A DNA stretch of 64,000 nucleotides from Bacillota bacterium. Lineage in GTDB: Bacteria; Bacillota; Negativicutes; Sporomusales; UBA7701. Below the pieces are notes generated by a model. That model searched no databases. It saw nothing but the letters and a program-made list of their open reading frames with translations, and was not told where the DNA came from. The first letter of the stretch is position 1; each line of letters starts with the position of its first letter. The stretch lies in NCBI GenBank assembly GCA_023415775.1, contig JAEZJM010000021.1, positions 124,001 to 188,000 on the forward strand, read 5' to 3'. Positions 51,444 to 60,562 of the stretch are shown here, one piece after another. The translations under genes were made by a program, and so were the position numbers.

Positions 51444-51857
51444 ATGAGCCGCAGGAAGGCCAGGGAAATGGCCCTGCAGACGTTATATCAACTTGATTTC
51501 AACGCCACCGGACCCGAGCAGGCGCTCACCGCCGCCGTCGAAGAGGCCGGCGAACCGGACGCCAAAACCCGTGCTTATGCCTGGGAATTGGTAAGCGGGG
51601 CGACGGCCAACCGCGCCGCCATCGACGAAATAATTGTCCGCGCGTCGGCCGAATGGAAGCTCGACCGCATGGCCAGCGTCGACCGCAATATCGCCCGCAT
51701 CGCCATCTACGAGATGCGGTTTGGCAACGAGCCGCTCACCCCCAACGTAATCATCAACGAGGCGGTGGAACTCGCCAAGACTTTCGGCACGGAGGAATCC
51801 AGCCGGTTCGTCAACGGCATCCTCGGCTCGCTGGTCAAGAACAAGGGTGCGACATGA
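51444..51857 (+). CDS. nusB: transcription antitermination factor NusB
   Basis: A 137-residue helical NusB, which with NusE/S10 supports rRNA antitermination. It has SRRKAREMALQTLYQLDF at the N-terminus and VIINEAVELAKTFGTEESSRFVNGIL near the C-terminus, both family signatures. It overlaps the next gene by four bases (ATGA). Confidence 0.97.
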   Translation: MSRRKAREMALQTLYQLDFNATGPEQALTAAVEEAGEPDAKTRAYAWELVSGATANRAAIDEIIVRASAEWKLDRMASVDRNIARIAIYEMRFGNEPLTPNVIINEAVELAKTFGTEESSRFVNGILGSLVKNKGAT

Positions 51858-52795
51858 AATTCGCGCTCGGCATAGACACCAGCTGCTACACCACCTCGGT
51901 GGCCCTGATGGGCGAAGACGGCAGCCTGGTGGCCGACGAACGCCGCCCGCTGGCCGTTAAACCTGGGGGTAGGGGCCTGGCGCAGTCGGAAATGATCTTT
52001 CAGCATACCCGGCACCTGCCGGAGCTTTTCGCCGCCGCCGCCGCCAAAGCCGGCGGCCCACTCGCTTTCGCGGCCGTCGCCGCGTCCACTCAGCCCCGGT
52101 CGCTCCCGGAATCTTATATGCCGGCTTTCCTTGTAGGGGCGGGCTATGCCCGGGTCATCGCCGTGGCACAGGCCGTGCCTTTTGTTTCTCTGAGCCATCA
52201 GGAAGGACACATCCTCGCCGGCGCGTGGTCGGCGGGCGGTCCCGCCGATGGGCGCTTCCTCGCCGTTCACGCTTCTGGCGGCACCACCGAGATCGCTCTT
52301 GTTACCCGCGACGCGGCCGGATTTAAGGCGGCAGCCCTCGGCGGCACGAGCGACATTGCAGCCGGGCAGCTCATCGACCGTATCGGTGTGTCTCTCGGCC
52401 TGCCGTTCCCTGCCGGCCCCCGCCTGGAGCAACTTGCCCTTGCCGGCCAGGCCGCACCAGCAGCCCTGCCGGTGGCGGCCAGGGGCCTGAAGCTGAGCTT
52501 CGCCGGCCCCGAGACCCAGGCGCTGCGCCTCCTCGCCCAAGGACAAGAACCGGCCGCCGTCGCCGCCGGGGTGCAGAACTGTGTAGCTGACTCGCTGCTC
52601 GGGCTTTGCCGGGCGGCGATTGACGCCACCGGCGCCGGCGCTATCCTGTTCGTCGGCGGCGTAATGGCCAATGCCTACATACGCGACCGCATCGCCGCGA
52701 CCATTGGCGCCGACGGCGTCAGCCTCCACTTCCCCGCAGCCCGCTACAGCGGCGACAACGCCGTAGGTGCGGCCTGCCGCGCCCTTGTCCGCTAG
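51854..52795 (+). CDS. TsaD/Kae1-like paralogue
   Basis: A 313-residue ASKHA-fold protein related to TsaD (tRNA threonylcarbamoyladenosine synthesis). The metal motif is present as HQEGH and the final Asp in SGDNAVG; the phosphate strand GIDTSCYTTSVAL is intact. The canonical SGGHTQ is SGGTTE here, and the protein is shorter than TsaD (about 335-340). It is a recognised second paralogue in Clostridia and Negativicutes near nusB/xseA. A true TsaD should lie elsewhere; this copy's substrate is unknown. The ATG 51854 overlaps nusB; the open frame extends upstream inside nusB. Confidence 0.82.
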   Translation: MKFALGIDTSCYTTSVALMGEDGSLVADERRPLAVKPGGRGLAQSEMIFQHTRHLPELFAAAAAKAGGPLAFAAVAASTQPRSLPESYMPAFLVGAGYARVIAVAQAVPFVSLSHQEGHILAGAWSAGGPADGRFLAVHASGGTTEIALVTRDAAGFKAAALGGTSDIAAGQLIDRIGVSLGLPFPAGPRLEQLALAGQAAPAALPVAARGLKLSFAGPETQALRLLAQGQEPAAVAAGVQNCVADSLLGLCRAAIDATGAGAILFVGGVMANAYIRDRIAATIGADGVSLHFPAARYSGDNAVGAACRALVR

Positions 52796-52850
52796 CACCA
52801 CTTTACCCGCCGCCGCATATGATAAACTAACATACGCGGAGGTGGCGGCG

Positions 52851-52988
52851 ATGCTGGTATACATTCTCGGTGGCGCGGTAATCGGGGCGGTCGTAGGTCA
52901 CTTGGTCCCGCCGGGCTCGATATTCTGGTTCGCGGTCGGCGCCGTAAGCGGCGCGCTGGTGCAGCGTTTCTGGGGCCGCAGATTCTGA
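52851..52988 (+). CDS. tiny glycine-rich membrane protein
   Basis: A 45-residue protein, one or two helices (LVYILGGAVIGAVVGHLVPPG; IFWFAVGAVSGALVQRF). Start ATG 52851 after CGGAGGTGG. The frame is open further upstream, but not with a ribosome site. Family unknown; it may be real given the strong site. Confidence 0.5.
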   Translation: MLVYILGGAVIGAVVGHLVPPGSIFWFAVGAVSGALVQRFWGRRF

Positions 52989-53051
52989 CCGGCCCGCCCC
53001 AGGCTGTTTTTTTTTGCGCGGCTATTGTATCATTAGGGTATAACACAAGGC

Positions 53052-54317
53052 ATGACGACTGGCAGGGTGAGATTATTGAACATACTCAGCGTAGGGGCGG
53101 TCACCCGCTACATAAAGGCGCTGTTTGAACAGGACGGGACGCTCGCGGACGTTATGGTGCGCGGCGAGATTTCTAACTTCAAGCGCCACTCCTCCGGCCA
53201 TTGTTACTTCACTCTCAAGGACAGCGACGCGACGCTGCGGGCGGTGATGTTCCGAGGGCGGGCCCAACTGCTCAGGTTCGAGCCCAAGGACGGCCTCAAG
53301 GTTATCGCCGGCGGCCAGATTTCCGTCTTCGAGCGGGACGGCCAGTACCAGCTCTACGTCGATCAGCTTATCCCCGAGGGCGTCGGCGAGCTCAGCCTCG
53401 CTTTTGCCCAGCTCAAGGACAAGCTCACCGCCGAAGGGCTGTTCGACGAAAGTCGCAAGCGGCCGCTGCCCGTGCTGCCGCATGCTGTCGGCATCATCAC
53501 CTCGCCCACCGGGGCCGCGGTGCGGGATGTCATCACCGTGGCCAAGCGCCGTCATCCCGGCATCAGGCTTGTCCTCGTGCCGGTGCAGGTTCAGGGACCG
53601 GAAGCCCCGGCCCAGATTGTCCGGGCGCTAGAGATACTCAATCGCCTGCGCCAGACGGACGTCATCATCGTCGGCCGCGGCGGCGGCAGCATCGAAGAAC
53701 TTTGGGCCTTCAACGATGAAAGCGTGGTCAGGGCGATCGCCGCCTCCGAATTGCCCGTGGTATCGGCGGTCGGCCATCAGACCGACTACACCCTCGCCGA
53801 TTTCGCCGCCGACCGGCGGGCGGCCACGCCTTCCCAGGCGGCAGAACTGGTCGTGCCCGACGTCCGTGAGTTGGAGAAGTATGTGAGGACGCTGCGGGCC
53901 ATGCTCGAGACCCACACCCGCGCCCTGCTTACCGGGCGCCGCCGCCGCCTCGACATGTATCTGGCCAGTAGGCTGTTCGAACGGCCGGAGCGTCTTTTCG
54001 CCGACAGGCGTCAAACGGTCGACCTCTTGATTCAGCGCCTCCAGCAGGCGCTCAAGACGATAGTTACCGCCAAACAGCACGATTTCAAGGTGGCGGCCGA
54101 GAAACTGGCGATGCTCGACCCGCTGGCGGTGCTGGCCCGCGGCTACAGCATCACCCGCACCCCCGACGGACAGGTGGTGCGCCGGGCGGCGTCGGTCGCG
54201 GCCGGGCAGTTCCTGGAAGTGGTGCTCTGCCAAGGCCGGCTCGATGTACAAGTAATCTGGGCTGAGGAGGAATACGACAGTGCGCAAAAGGGCCCGCGAA
54301 CAGGACGTATGTTTTGA
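53052..54317 (+). CDS. xseA: exodeoxyribonuclease VII large subunit
   Basis: A 421-residue XseA, the catalytic subunit of the ssDNA exonuclease VII. N-terminal OB fold (VRGEISNFKRHSSGHCYFTLKD), central catalytic domain (GIITSPTGAAVRDVI; VGRGGGSIEELWAFNDE) and coiled-coil C-terminus. Start: ATG 53052 is listed, but TTG 53076 (preceded by AGGGTGAG and giving the conserved NILSVGAVTRYIK start) is as likely. TATAAC at 53039-53044 may be a -10, which would favour the TTG. Confidence 0.94.
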   Translation: MTTGRVRLLNILSVGAVTRYIKALFEQDGTLADVMVRGEISNFKRHSSGHCYFTLKDSDATLRAVMFRGRAQLLRFEPKDGLKVIAGGQISVFERDGQYQLYVDQLIPEGVGELSLAFAQLKDKLTAEGLFDESRKRPLPVLPHAVGIITSPTGAAVRDVITVAKRRHPGIRLVLVPVQVQGPEAPAQIVRALEILNRLRQTDVIIVGRGGGSIEELWAFNDESVVRAIAASELPVVSAVGHQTDYTLADFAADRRAATPSQAAELVVPDVRELEKYVRTLRAMLETHTRALLTGRRRRLDMYLASRLFERPERLFADRRQTVDLLIQRLQQALKTIVTAKQHDFKVAAEKLAMLDPLAVLARGYSITRTPDGQVVRRAASVAAGQFLEVVLCQGRLDVQVIWAEEEYDSAQKGPRTGRMF

Positions 54318-54537
54318 GGATGCGTTAGACAAATTAGAATCAATCGTGAAAGAACTGGAAAAAGGCGAACTGCCGCTCGAGGGCGCCCTGGGCAGGTTCG
54401 CCGAAGGGGTCGGCCTGTCGCAGATCTGCCTGGCCAAGCTCGGCGCCGCCGAACAGGCTGTCGACAAGATCATCCGTGAGGAAAAAGGGCAGCTCAACGA
54501 ATACCCGCTCAAGATACAGGAGGACGAGAAATGCTGA
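54280..54537 (+). CDS. xseB: exodeoxyribonuclease VII small subunit
   Basis: An 85-residue helical XseB with FEDALDKLESIVKELEKGELPLEGAL, the family core. Start GTG 54280, overlapping xseA by 38 bases, after GAGGAGGAA. It needs XseA for activity. Confidence 0.95.
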   Translation: MRKRAREQDVCFEDALDKLESIVKELEKGELPLEGALGRFAEGVGLSQICLAKLGAAEQAVDKIIREEKGQLNEYPLKIQEDEKC

Positions 54538-55403
54538 AGGAGTACTGCCGCAGTCAGGTCGCGCTGATCGACCGGGCTCTTGACGAAATGCTCCCGCCGA
54601 CATATCCGCCCGTGGTATACGAGGCCATGCGCTACAGCCTGTTCGCCGGCGGCAAGCGTCTGCGCCCCATCCTGCTGATGGCGGCGGCCGACGCGGCTGG
54701 GGGCGACGGCCGGAAATACCTCTATGTCGCCGGCGGGCTGGAAATGATCCACACCTATTCGCTCATCCACGACGATCTGCCGGCGATGGACGACGACGAC
54801 TACCGGCGGGGTAAACTCACCAACCATAAGGTGTTCGGCGAAGGCATGGCCATACTCGCCGGTGACGGCCTCCTGACCGCCGCCTTCGAAGTCATGCTTT
54901 CCCAGCCTGGCGTCACTTCCGCCACCCTTGTCAAAGTAGTGCGCGAAGTGGCTGCTGCCGCCGGGGCCGCCGGCATGGTCGGCGGGCAGGCGGTCGACCT
55001 TCAGTCGGCCGGCAAGGCGATCGACTTCGACACCCTCAGGTACATGCACCGGGCCAAGACAGGGGCGCTCTTCAAGGCTGCCATCCGCTCCGGCGCCATC
55101 CTGGCCGGCGCGTCAGCTGAAAAGCTGACCGCGCTGACCGAATACGCCGAGCAGTTCGGGCTCGCCTTCCAGATAACCGACGACATCCTCGACGTCACCG
55201 GCGACGAGGCCAAGATCGGCAAACCTGTCGGCAGTGACGAAAAAAACTGCAAATCGACCTACGTCTCGCTCCATTCGTTGGCAGGCGCACGGGAGATGGC
55301 CGCCGCCGCCGTGTCATCGGCGCTCGCCTCCCTCGACGGCTTCGGCGACGAGGCCGCGGTGCTGCGGGAATTCGTCAACTATCTTCTCACCAGAGACAGT
55401 TAA
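54531..55403 (+). CDS. ispA: farnesyl diphosphate synthase family polyprenyl synthetase
   Basis: A 290-residue prenyltransferase with the first aspartate-rich motif DDLPAMDDDDYRRG and the second DDILD, plus GGKRLRP. It condenses IPP with DMAPP/GPP. It lies between xseB (seven-base overlap) and, after one gene, dxs, the standard isoprenoid cluster. ATG 54531 after AGGAGGACGAG. Confidence 0.95.
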   Translation: MLKEYCRSQVALIDRALDEMLPPTYPPVVYEAMRYSLFAGGKRLRPILLMAAADAAGGDGRKYLYVAGGLEMIHTYSLIHDDLPAMDDDDYRRGKLTNHKVFGEGMAILAGDGLLTAAFEVMLSQPGVTSATLVKVVREVAAAAGAAGMVGGQAVDLQSAGKAIDFDTLRYMHRAKTGALFKAAIRSGAILAGASAEKLTALTEYAEQFGLAFQITDDILDVTGDEAKIGKPVGSDEKNCKSTYVSLHSLAGAREMAAAAVSSALASLDGFGDEAAVLREFVNYLLTRDS

Positions 55404-55412
55404 GGTGGTGCT

Positions 55413-55868
55413 ATGACTGAACTAATCGCCGCGTTGGGGAAAAACATCGTCCTGATGTCGGCCCTTACCGCCTGGTTCTTAGCCCAGGTGCTCAAAACGC
55501 TGACCTCCTACTGGAAGCACCGCGAATTCAGAGCCGAGCGGCTGGTCGGCGCCGGCGGAATGCCGAGCTCCCATACCTCGCTCGTTGTTGGGCTGGCATC
55601 GGCGGTGGCGCTGCACGACGGCCTCTCGTCGCCCTTGTTCGCCGTCAGCGCCGTGCTGGCCGGCATCGTGATGTACGACGCAGCCGGGGTGCGCCGGGCA
55701 GCCGGCAAGCAGGCCAAGGTAATCAACAAGCTTGTGCGTGAGATGCGCGTCGAGCATACCATCAAAGACACCCGCCTGAAGGAGCTCTTGGGCCACACGC
55801 CGCTCGAAGTGATGGCCGGCGCGCTGCTCGGCTTTCTGGTAGCCTTCCTGTTCCACAGATTTTTCTGA
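55413..55868 (+). CDS. divergent PAP2 family membrane protein (YuiD-like)
   Basis: A 151-residue protein of the divergent PAP2/DUF212 family, with AGGMPSSHTSLVVGLA and DAAGVRRAAGKQAKVIN as signatures and about four helices, the last near residues 132-150. A role in lipid phosphate handling is suggested by the family and by ispA/dxs. Start ATG 55413 after AAGGTGG. Confidence 0.9.
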   Translation: MTELIAALGKNIVLMSALTAWFLAQVLKTLTSYWKHREFRAERLVGAGGMPSSHTSLVVGLASAVALHDGLSSPLFAVSAVLAGIVMYDAAGVRRAAGKQAKVINKLVREMRVEHTIKDTRLKELLGHTPLEVMAGALLGFLVAFLFHRFF

Positions 55869-55886
55869 TGCCAACCTGCCATTTTA

Positions 55887-55895
55887 TGTTATAAT
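55887..55895 (+). promoter_or_regulatory. extended -10 promoter of dxs
   Basis: TGTTATAAT (55887-55895) has the TGn extension and a perfect -10; no good -35 is seen. Confidence 0.5.
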
Positions 55896-55949
55896 AATAA
55901 AGTGGCATGATTAATTATGCGCTTTTATTCGGAAAGTGAGGTACTGCGG

Positions 55950-57836
55950 TTGAACGGGATACTTGACATGATTAGCGGGCCCGCAGATCTTAAAAGGCTT
56001 ACGCTGCCGCAACTGGAAAAGCTCGCTGGAGAAATCCGCGGGCTTCTTATACAAACAGTCGCTCAAACCGGCGGACATCTCGCGCCCAACCTCGGTGTCG
56101 TCGAACTCACCCTCGCCATCCATCAGGTCTTCGACAGTCCGCGGGATCGTATCATCTGGGACGTCGGCCATCAGGCCTATGTCCACAAAATCATCACCGG
56201 CCGGCGACAGCGCTTCGAAACCCTCCGCCAGATGGGCGGCATCAGCGGCTTCCCCAAACGTGACGAGAGCGAACACGACATCTTCGGCACCGGCCATTCG
56301 TCCACCTCGATTTCCGCCGCCCTCGGTGTGGCGCTCGCCAGGGACATCAATAAGGATAACTATCAGGTGGTGGCTGTCATCGGCGACGGCTCGCTCACCG
56401 GCGGCCAGGCTTACGAGGCCCTTAACTACGCCGGTCATCTGGAGCGGGACCTCACCGTAATCCTCAACGACAACGAAATGTCCATCGACCGCAACGTCGG
56501 CGCGATGTCCGGCTATCTGTCCAAACTGCGCACCGACCCAACCTACTACCGTATGAAGCATGACGCCGAATATCTTCTGAAGCGCATCCCCGCCATTGGC
56601 GAACGGGTCGCCAAAACAGTGGAGAGGCTTAAAGACGGCCTCAAATACCTGGTAGTGCCCGGAATGCTCTTCGAGGAACTCGGTTTCACCTACATCGGAC
56701 CCATCGACGGTCACGACCTCGCCTCCTTGACCGACGTGCTGCAGAAGAGCAAGCCCATGAAAGGCCCCGTGCTCATCCACGTCATAACCTGCAAGGGCAA
56801 AGGCTACGCCCCCGCCGAGTGCAACGCCGACAAGTTCCACGGCGTCGGCCCCTTCTGCGTCGAATCGGGGGAAATCATCAAGAACGGCTGTAACCCCTCT
56901 TACACCGCCGTATTCGCCGACGCCCTGGCGTCGATCGCCGAAAACGATCCGGCTGTCGTCGCCATCACCGCCGCCATGCCCGAAGGCACAGGCCTGAAAA
57001 AATTCGCCGCCCGCTTCCCCGGCCGCTTCTTCGACGTCGGTATCGCCGAGCCCCACGCCGTCACCATGGCCGCCGCTCTGGCCGCCGAAGGCAAAAAGCC
57101 GGTCGTGGCCATCTACTCCACCTTCGTGCAGCGCGCTTACGACCAGATTATCCATGACATCTGCCTGCAGAAACTGCCGGTGGTGCTGGCAATCGACCGC
57201 GCCGGTATCGTCGGCGAAGACGGACCGACACATCAGGGCGTTTTCGACTACTCCTACCTCCGCCACATCCCCAACCTCACCGTTATGGCTCCCAAGGACG
57301 AAAATGAATTGCGCCACATGCTCTACACCGCCATCGAGATGTCAGGGCCGGCGGCTATCCGCTACCCGCGCGGCAGCGGCCTCGGCGTCGACACCACCGA
57401 ACCGTTACGCAAGCTCGAACTCGGTCAGGCCGAAGAACTCCGCCCCGGCAAAGACGTCGCCCTGCTGGCGTCCGGCGTCATGGCCGCGCCGTGCCTGGCG
57501 GCCAGCGATCTGCTTGCCCGCCACGGCATCCGGGCCGGCGTCGTCAACGCCCGCTTCGTCAAGCCCCTCGACGAGCAGCTTATCCGCCGCCTCGCGCGCG
57601 ACGTCGGCGTCATTGTGACCGTCGAAGACAACCTTCTCGCCGGCGGCTTCGGCTCCGCCGTCCTCGAATATATCAACGCGGAAAACCTCAACTGGGTCAA
57701 AGTCTTCCGCATCGGCCTGCCGGACAAATTCATCGAACACGGCTCGCGCCCCCAGCTCCTCGCCAAATACGGCCTTACCGGCGAAGGCATCGCCGCGGTC
57801 GTCGCCCAGTACATGCAGCGATTCGGGGTGCGGTGA
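55950..57836 (+). CDS. dxs: 1-deoxy-D-xylulose-5-phosphate synthase
   Basis: A 628-residue ThDP enzyme, first step of the MEP pathway. ThDP motif GDGSLTGGQAYEALN...NDNEMSI, transketolase central domain (DRAGIVGEDGPTHQG) and C-terminal domain. Start TTG 55950 (L codon 12 of the open frame) after GTGAGGT; the ATG 55917 would add 11 residues. It overlaps tlyA. Confidence 0.95.
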   Translation: MNGILDMISGPADLKRLTLPQLEKLAGEIRGLLIQTVAQTGGHLAPNLGVVELTLAIHQVFDSPRDRIIWDVGHQAYVHKIITGRRQRFETLRQMGGISGFPKRDESEHDIFGTGHSSTSISAALGVALARDINKDNYQVVAVIGDGSLTGGQAYEALNYAGHLERDLTVILNDNEMSIDRNVGAMSGYLSKLRTDPTYYRMKHDAEYLLKRIPAIGERVAKTVERLKDGLKYLVVPGMLFEELGFTYIGPIDGHDLASLTDVLQKSKPMKGPVLIHVITCKGKGYAPAECNADKFHGVGPFCVESGEIIKNGCNPSYTAVFADALASIAENDPAVVAITAAMPEGTGLKKFAARFPGRFFDVGIAEPHAVTMAAALAAEGKKPVVAIYSTFVQRAYDQIIHDICLQKLPVVLAIDRAGIVGEDGPTHQGVFDYSYLRHIPNLTVMAPKDENELRHMLYTAIEMSGPAAIRYPRGSGLGVDTTEPLRKLELGQAEELRPGKDVALLASGVMAAPCLAASDLLARHGIRAGVVNARFVKPLDEQLIRRLARDVGVIVTVEDNLLAGGFGSAVLEYINAENLNWVKVFRIGLPDKFIEHGSRPQLLAKYGLTGEGIAAVVAQYMQRFGVR

Positions 57837-58642
57837 TGGCCAAGGAACGCCTCGACACCCTTGTCGTGCAGAAAGGGTTGGCGGCAAGCCGGGAACGGGC
57901 CAAAGCCATGATAATGGCCGGGCAGGTCTATGTCGACGGCCAGAAAAGCGACAAAGCGGGGACGCTCGTGCCGGAAACGGCGACCGTGACCGTCAGCGGA
58001 CGCGACCTCGGCTACGTCAGCCGCGGCGGGCTGAAGCTGGCCAAAGCGCTCGAAGCATTCGGCATCGACCTCGCCGGCAAAATCATGGCCGACATCGGGG
58101 CCTCCACCGGCGGCTTCACCGACTGCGCCCTTCAGAACGGGGCAGCCAAAGTATACGCCATCGACGTGGGCTACGGCCAACTCGCCTGGTCGCTCAGGAC
58201 CGATCCGCGGGTCGTTAACATGGAACGCACCAACATCCGCGACGTGACACCCGCCGATATCGGCGAGCCAATATCGTTCGCCACCGTCGACGTCGCCTTT
58301 ATCTCGCTCGATAAAGTGCTGCCGGTCGTCAGGACGCTGCTCGCGCCGGCGGGCGAGGCGGTAACGCTCGTCAAGCCGCAGTTCGAGGCCGGGCGGGAAA
58401 AGGTCGGCAAACGTGGCGTCGTAAAAGATGCCGCCGTCCACCGCGAAGTGATCCTGCGCATCGTCGCCGTCGCCCGCGAACTGGGGTTTACCCCCGTCGG
58501 GGTTGCTTACTCGCCGGTTAAGGGCCCGGAAGGCAACATCGAATACCTCTTATATTTGAAAACTGCCGCCGAAAGCGCGGGGATAAGCGATGACGCCGTC
58601 GACAAGACGGTGGCTGAGGCCCACGCCGCATTACGCGGATGA
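57836..58642 (+). CDS. tlyA: TlyA family rRNA 2'-O-methyltransferase
   Basis: A 268-residue protein with an N-terminal S4 RNA-binding domain (residues 5-65) and an FtsJ-type methyltransferase (ADIGASTGGFTDC SAM motif, then KPQFE). Relatives methylate 16S C1409 and 23S C1920 or act in sporulation/hemolysin-named roles. ATG 57836 overlaps the dxs stop; the open frame extends 345 bases upstream but is only a shadow there. Confidence 0.93.
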   Translation: MAKERLDTLVVQKGLAASRERAKAMIMAGQVYVDGQKSDKAGTLVPETATVTVSGRDLGYVSRGGLKLAKALEAFGIDLAGKIMADIGASTGGFTDCALQNGAAKVYAIDVGYGQLAWSLRTDPRVVNMERTNIRDVTPADIGEPISFATVDVAFISLDKVLPVVRTLLAPAGEAVTLVKPQFEAGREKVGKRGVVKDAAVHREVILRIVAVARELGFTPVGVAYSPVKGPEGNIEYLLYLKTAAESAGISDDAVDKTVAEAHAALRG

Positions 58643-58659
58643 ATAGAGGAGGGGAGGCC

Positions 58660-59529
58660 GTGCTAACAGTCGGCATATTCCCGAACACCAAGAAAGAAAG
58701 CGTCAGCACCGTGCTTGGTTGGCTTATCCAGCACTTCAAGGAGAGCAACATCCGTACCCTTCTGCCCACAGACGCGGCCCAGGAAATGAACTATCCCGAC
58801 CTTGGCTGCGGGCGGGAGGAGCTGAAGGAAAAGATCAATCTCGCCATCGCCCTGGGAGGCGACGGCACGCTCATCAGTGCCGCCCGCGAGGTTGCCCCTG
58901 CCGGCGTCCCGGTCTGCGGCGTCAATATGGGCCAGTTGGGTTTCCTCACCGAAGTCGAACTGCCGGACCTCGGCCCGGCAATCGACCGCCTCATCCGCGG
59001 CGACTACTTCGTCGAAGAGCGCCTGATGCTCGATGCCATCGTCCGGCGCGGCGGCCAGGACCTCTTCGTCTCGTCGGCAATCAACGACATCGTTGTCACC
59101 AAAGGTGGTTTCTCGCGCCTCATCAGGCTGAAGCTCTACATCGACGGCGCCCTCATCGCCCGCTACCCGGCCGACGGCCTGATCGTCGCCACCTCCACAG
59201 GGTCGACCGGCTATTCCCTGTCGGCAGGCGGGCCGGTGGTCAACCCCAACCTCAAAGTCATCCTCCTTACGCCTATTTGCCCTCATTCCCTGCACGCCCG
59301 CTCCCTGGTGGTATCGGAAAAGGAAGAAATCAAGATAACAATGCAGGCGACTCACGACGACATCGTCATGACCGCCGACGGTCAAACGGTCTTCGGTCTC
59401 AGGCCCGACGACATCGTAATCGTCAGGCGCGCCCCCTACCGGGCCAGATTCATCCGCCTCAGCGGCCAGAGCTACTCCCAGACGCTGCGCACCAAACTCT
59501 GGCGGGACGACGACAATGACAATTGCTAA
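58660..59529 (+). CDS. nadK: NAD kinase
   Basis: A 289-residue ATP/poly-P NAD kinase with GGDGT, the NMGQLGFLTE motif and TSTGSTGYSLSAGGP. It makes NADP. Start GTG 58660 after GAGGAGGGGAGG; an ATG at 58639 overlaps tlyA and lacks a site. tlyA-nadK-argR-recN is a conserved Firmicutes run. Confidence 0.94.
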   Translation: MLTVGIFPNTKKESVSTVLGWLIQHFKESNIRTLLPTDAAQEMNYPDLGCGREELKEKINLAIALGGDGTLISAAREVAPAGVPVCGVNMGQLGFLTEVELPDLGPAIDRLIRGDYFVEERLMLDAIVRRGGQDLFVSSAINDIVVTKGGFSRLIRLKLYIDGALIARYPADGLIVATSTGSTGYSLSAGGPVVNPNLKVILLTPICPHSLHARSLVVSEKEEIKITMQATHDDIVMTADGQTVFGLRPDDIVIVRRAPYRARFIRLSGQSYSQTLRTKLWRDDDNDNC

Positions 59530-60091
59530 CGCGCTCACCATGGCCCGTCATCTGCTCAAAGATAGGCTGGTCACAGCCAGGACGGTGGTGGATGCCACCG
59601 CCGGCAACGGGCACGACACCCTTTTCCTGGCCGCCAACAGCCCCGGCGACGCGGTCGTCTGGGCCTTCGACCTCCAGCCGGAAGCGCTGGAGGCCACCGG
59701 CCGGCGGCTGGCAGAGCAAGGCCTGTCCGGCAAATGCCGCCTGATATGCGATTGCCACCGCCGCGTCGCCGACCATGTGGACGGGCCGGTAGACGCCGCA
59801 ATGTTCAACCTCGGTTACCGCCCTGGCGGCGACCACCGCTTTACCACCGTCGCTGAAACCACCGTCGCTGCCCTCGGGGCGATAACGCGCCTCCTGGCTC
59901 CGGGCGGCATTGTCACCATCGTCGCTTATCCCGGCCACGACGCCGGCGAAGAAGAAAATACCGCCGTGGCCGACTTCCTCGCCACCCTTCCCCAGGCAGC
60001 CTTCACGGCCGCCGCCTGGCGGATGCTCAACCAGAGGAACAGGCCGCCAATCCTATATATAATCGGGAAGACAGGAAGTGAAACGGCATGA
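59516..60091 (+). CDS. mnmM: class I SAM methyltransferase MnmM/YtqB-like
   Basis: A 191-residue rRNA-methylase-like (YtqB) protein with the SAM motif VVDATAGNGHDT (residues 24-35) and FNLGYRPGGDH. YtqB relatives were shown to be MnmM, which methylates nm5s2U34 in tRNA to mnm5s2U34. This would link it to MnmA upstream in the window. It overlaps nadK by 14 bases and argR by four. Confidence 0.85.
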   Translation: MTIANALTMARHLLKDRLVTARTVVDATAGNGHDTLFLAANSPGDAVVWAFDLQPEALEATGRRLAEQGLSGKCRLICDCHRRVADHVDGPVDAAMFNLGYRPGGDHRFTTVAETTVAALGAITRLLAPGGIVTIVAYPGHDAGEEENTAVADFLATLPQAAFTAAAWRMLNQRNRPPILYIIGKTGSETA

Positions 60092-60537
60092 AGGCTTCGC
60101 GGCACGCGCGCATAAAGGAGATCATCGAGAACCAGACCGTGGAGACCCAGGAAGATCTGGCGGAAGCGCTGCGAAAAAAGGGCATCGAAGTGACCCAGGC
60201 CACCGTATCCCGCGACATCAAGGAACTGATGCTCATCAAGATTCCCACCGGCGACGGCCGGTACAGCTACGCCTTCCCACCCGAGCAGAACCTTATCTTC
60301 TCCCAGTCCCGGCTCGAGCGCGCCTTTCAGGACTCGGTCGTCGGCATGGACCACAGCCTGAACATCATCGTCATCAGAACGGTGCCAGGCCTCGCCCAGG
60401 CCGTCGCCTACGCGGTCGACAGCACCCGCTGGCCGGAAATCATTGGCACGGTAGGCGGCGACGACACCGTATTCCTCGTCATTAAGCCCCCGGAAGCGAC
60501 CGCCGGCGTTCTGGCCAGGTTCCGGGCCCTGCTCTAA
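60088..60537 (+). CDS. argR: arginine repressor ArgR/AhrC
   Basis: A 149-residue ArgR with an N-terminal winged helix (RHARIKEIIENQTVETQEDLAEAL...TQATVSRDIKEL) and a C-terminal oligomerisation domain with GTVGGDDTVFLV. ATGA overlap with mnmM. No ARG-box was found near it. Confidence 0.95.
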   Translation: MKASRHARIKEIIENQTVETQEDLAEALRKKGIEVTQATVSRDIKELMLIKIPTGDGRYSYAFPPEQNLIFSQSRLERAFQDSVVGMDHSLNIIVIRTVPGLAQAVAYAVDSTRWPEIIGTVGGDDTVFLVIKPPEATAGVLARFRALL

Positions 60538-60562
60538 AGACGCATGGGGGAGGAGACTCTCA

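Noticed and set aside
55911..57317. Antisense frame of 468 codons opposite dxs
   Set aside because: Shadow of dxs; composition dominated by Gly, Val, Asp and His as expected from reversed GC-rich codons.
57491..57835. 115-residue extension of tlyA into dxs
   Set aside because: Arg/Pro-rich shadow of dxs; the S4 domain begins at ATG 57836.
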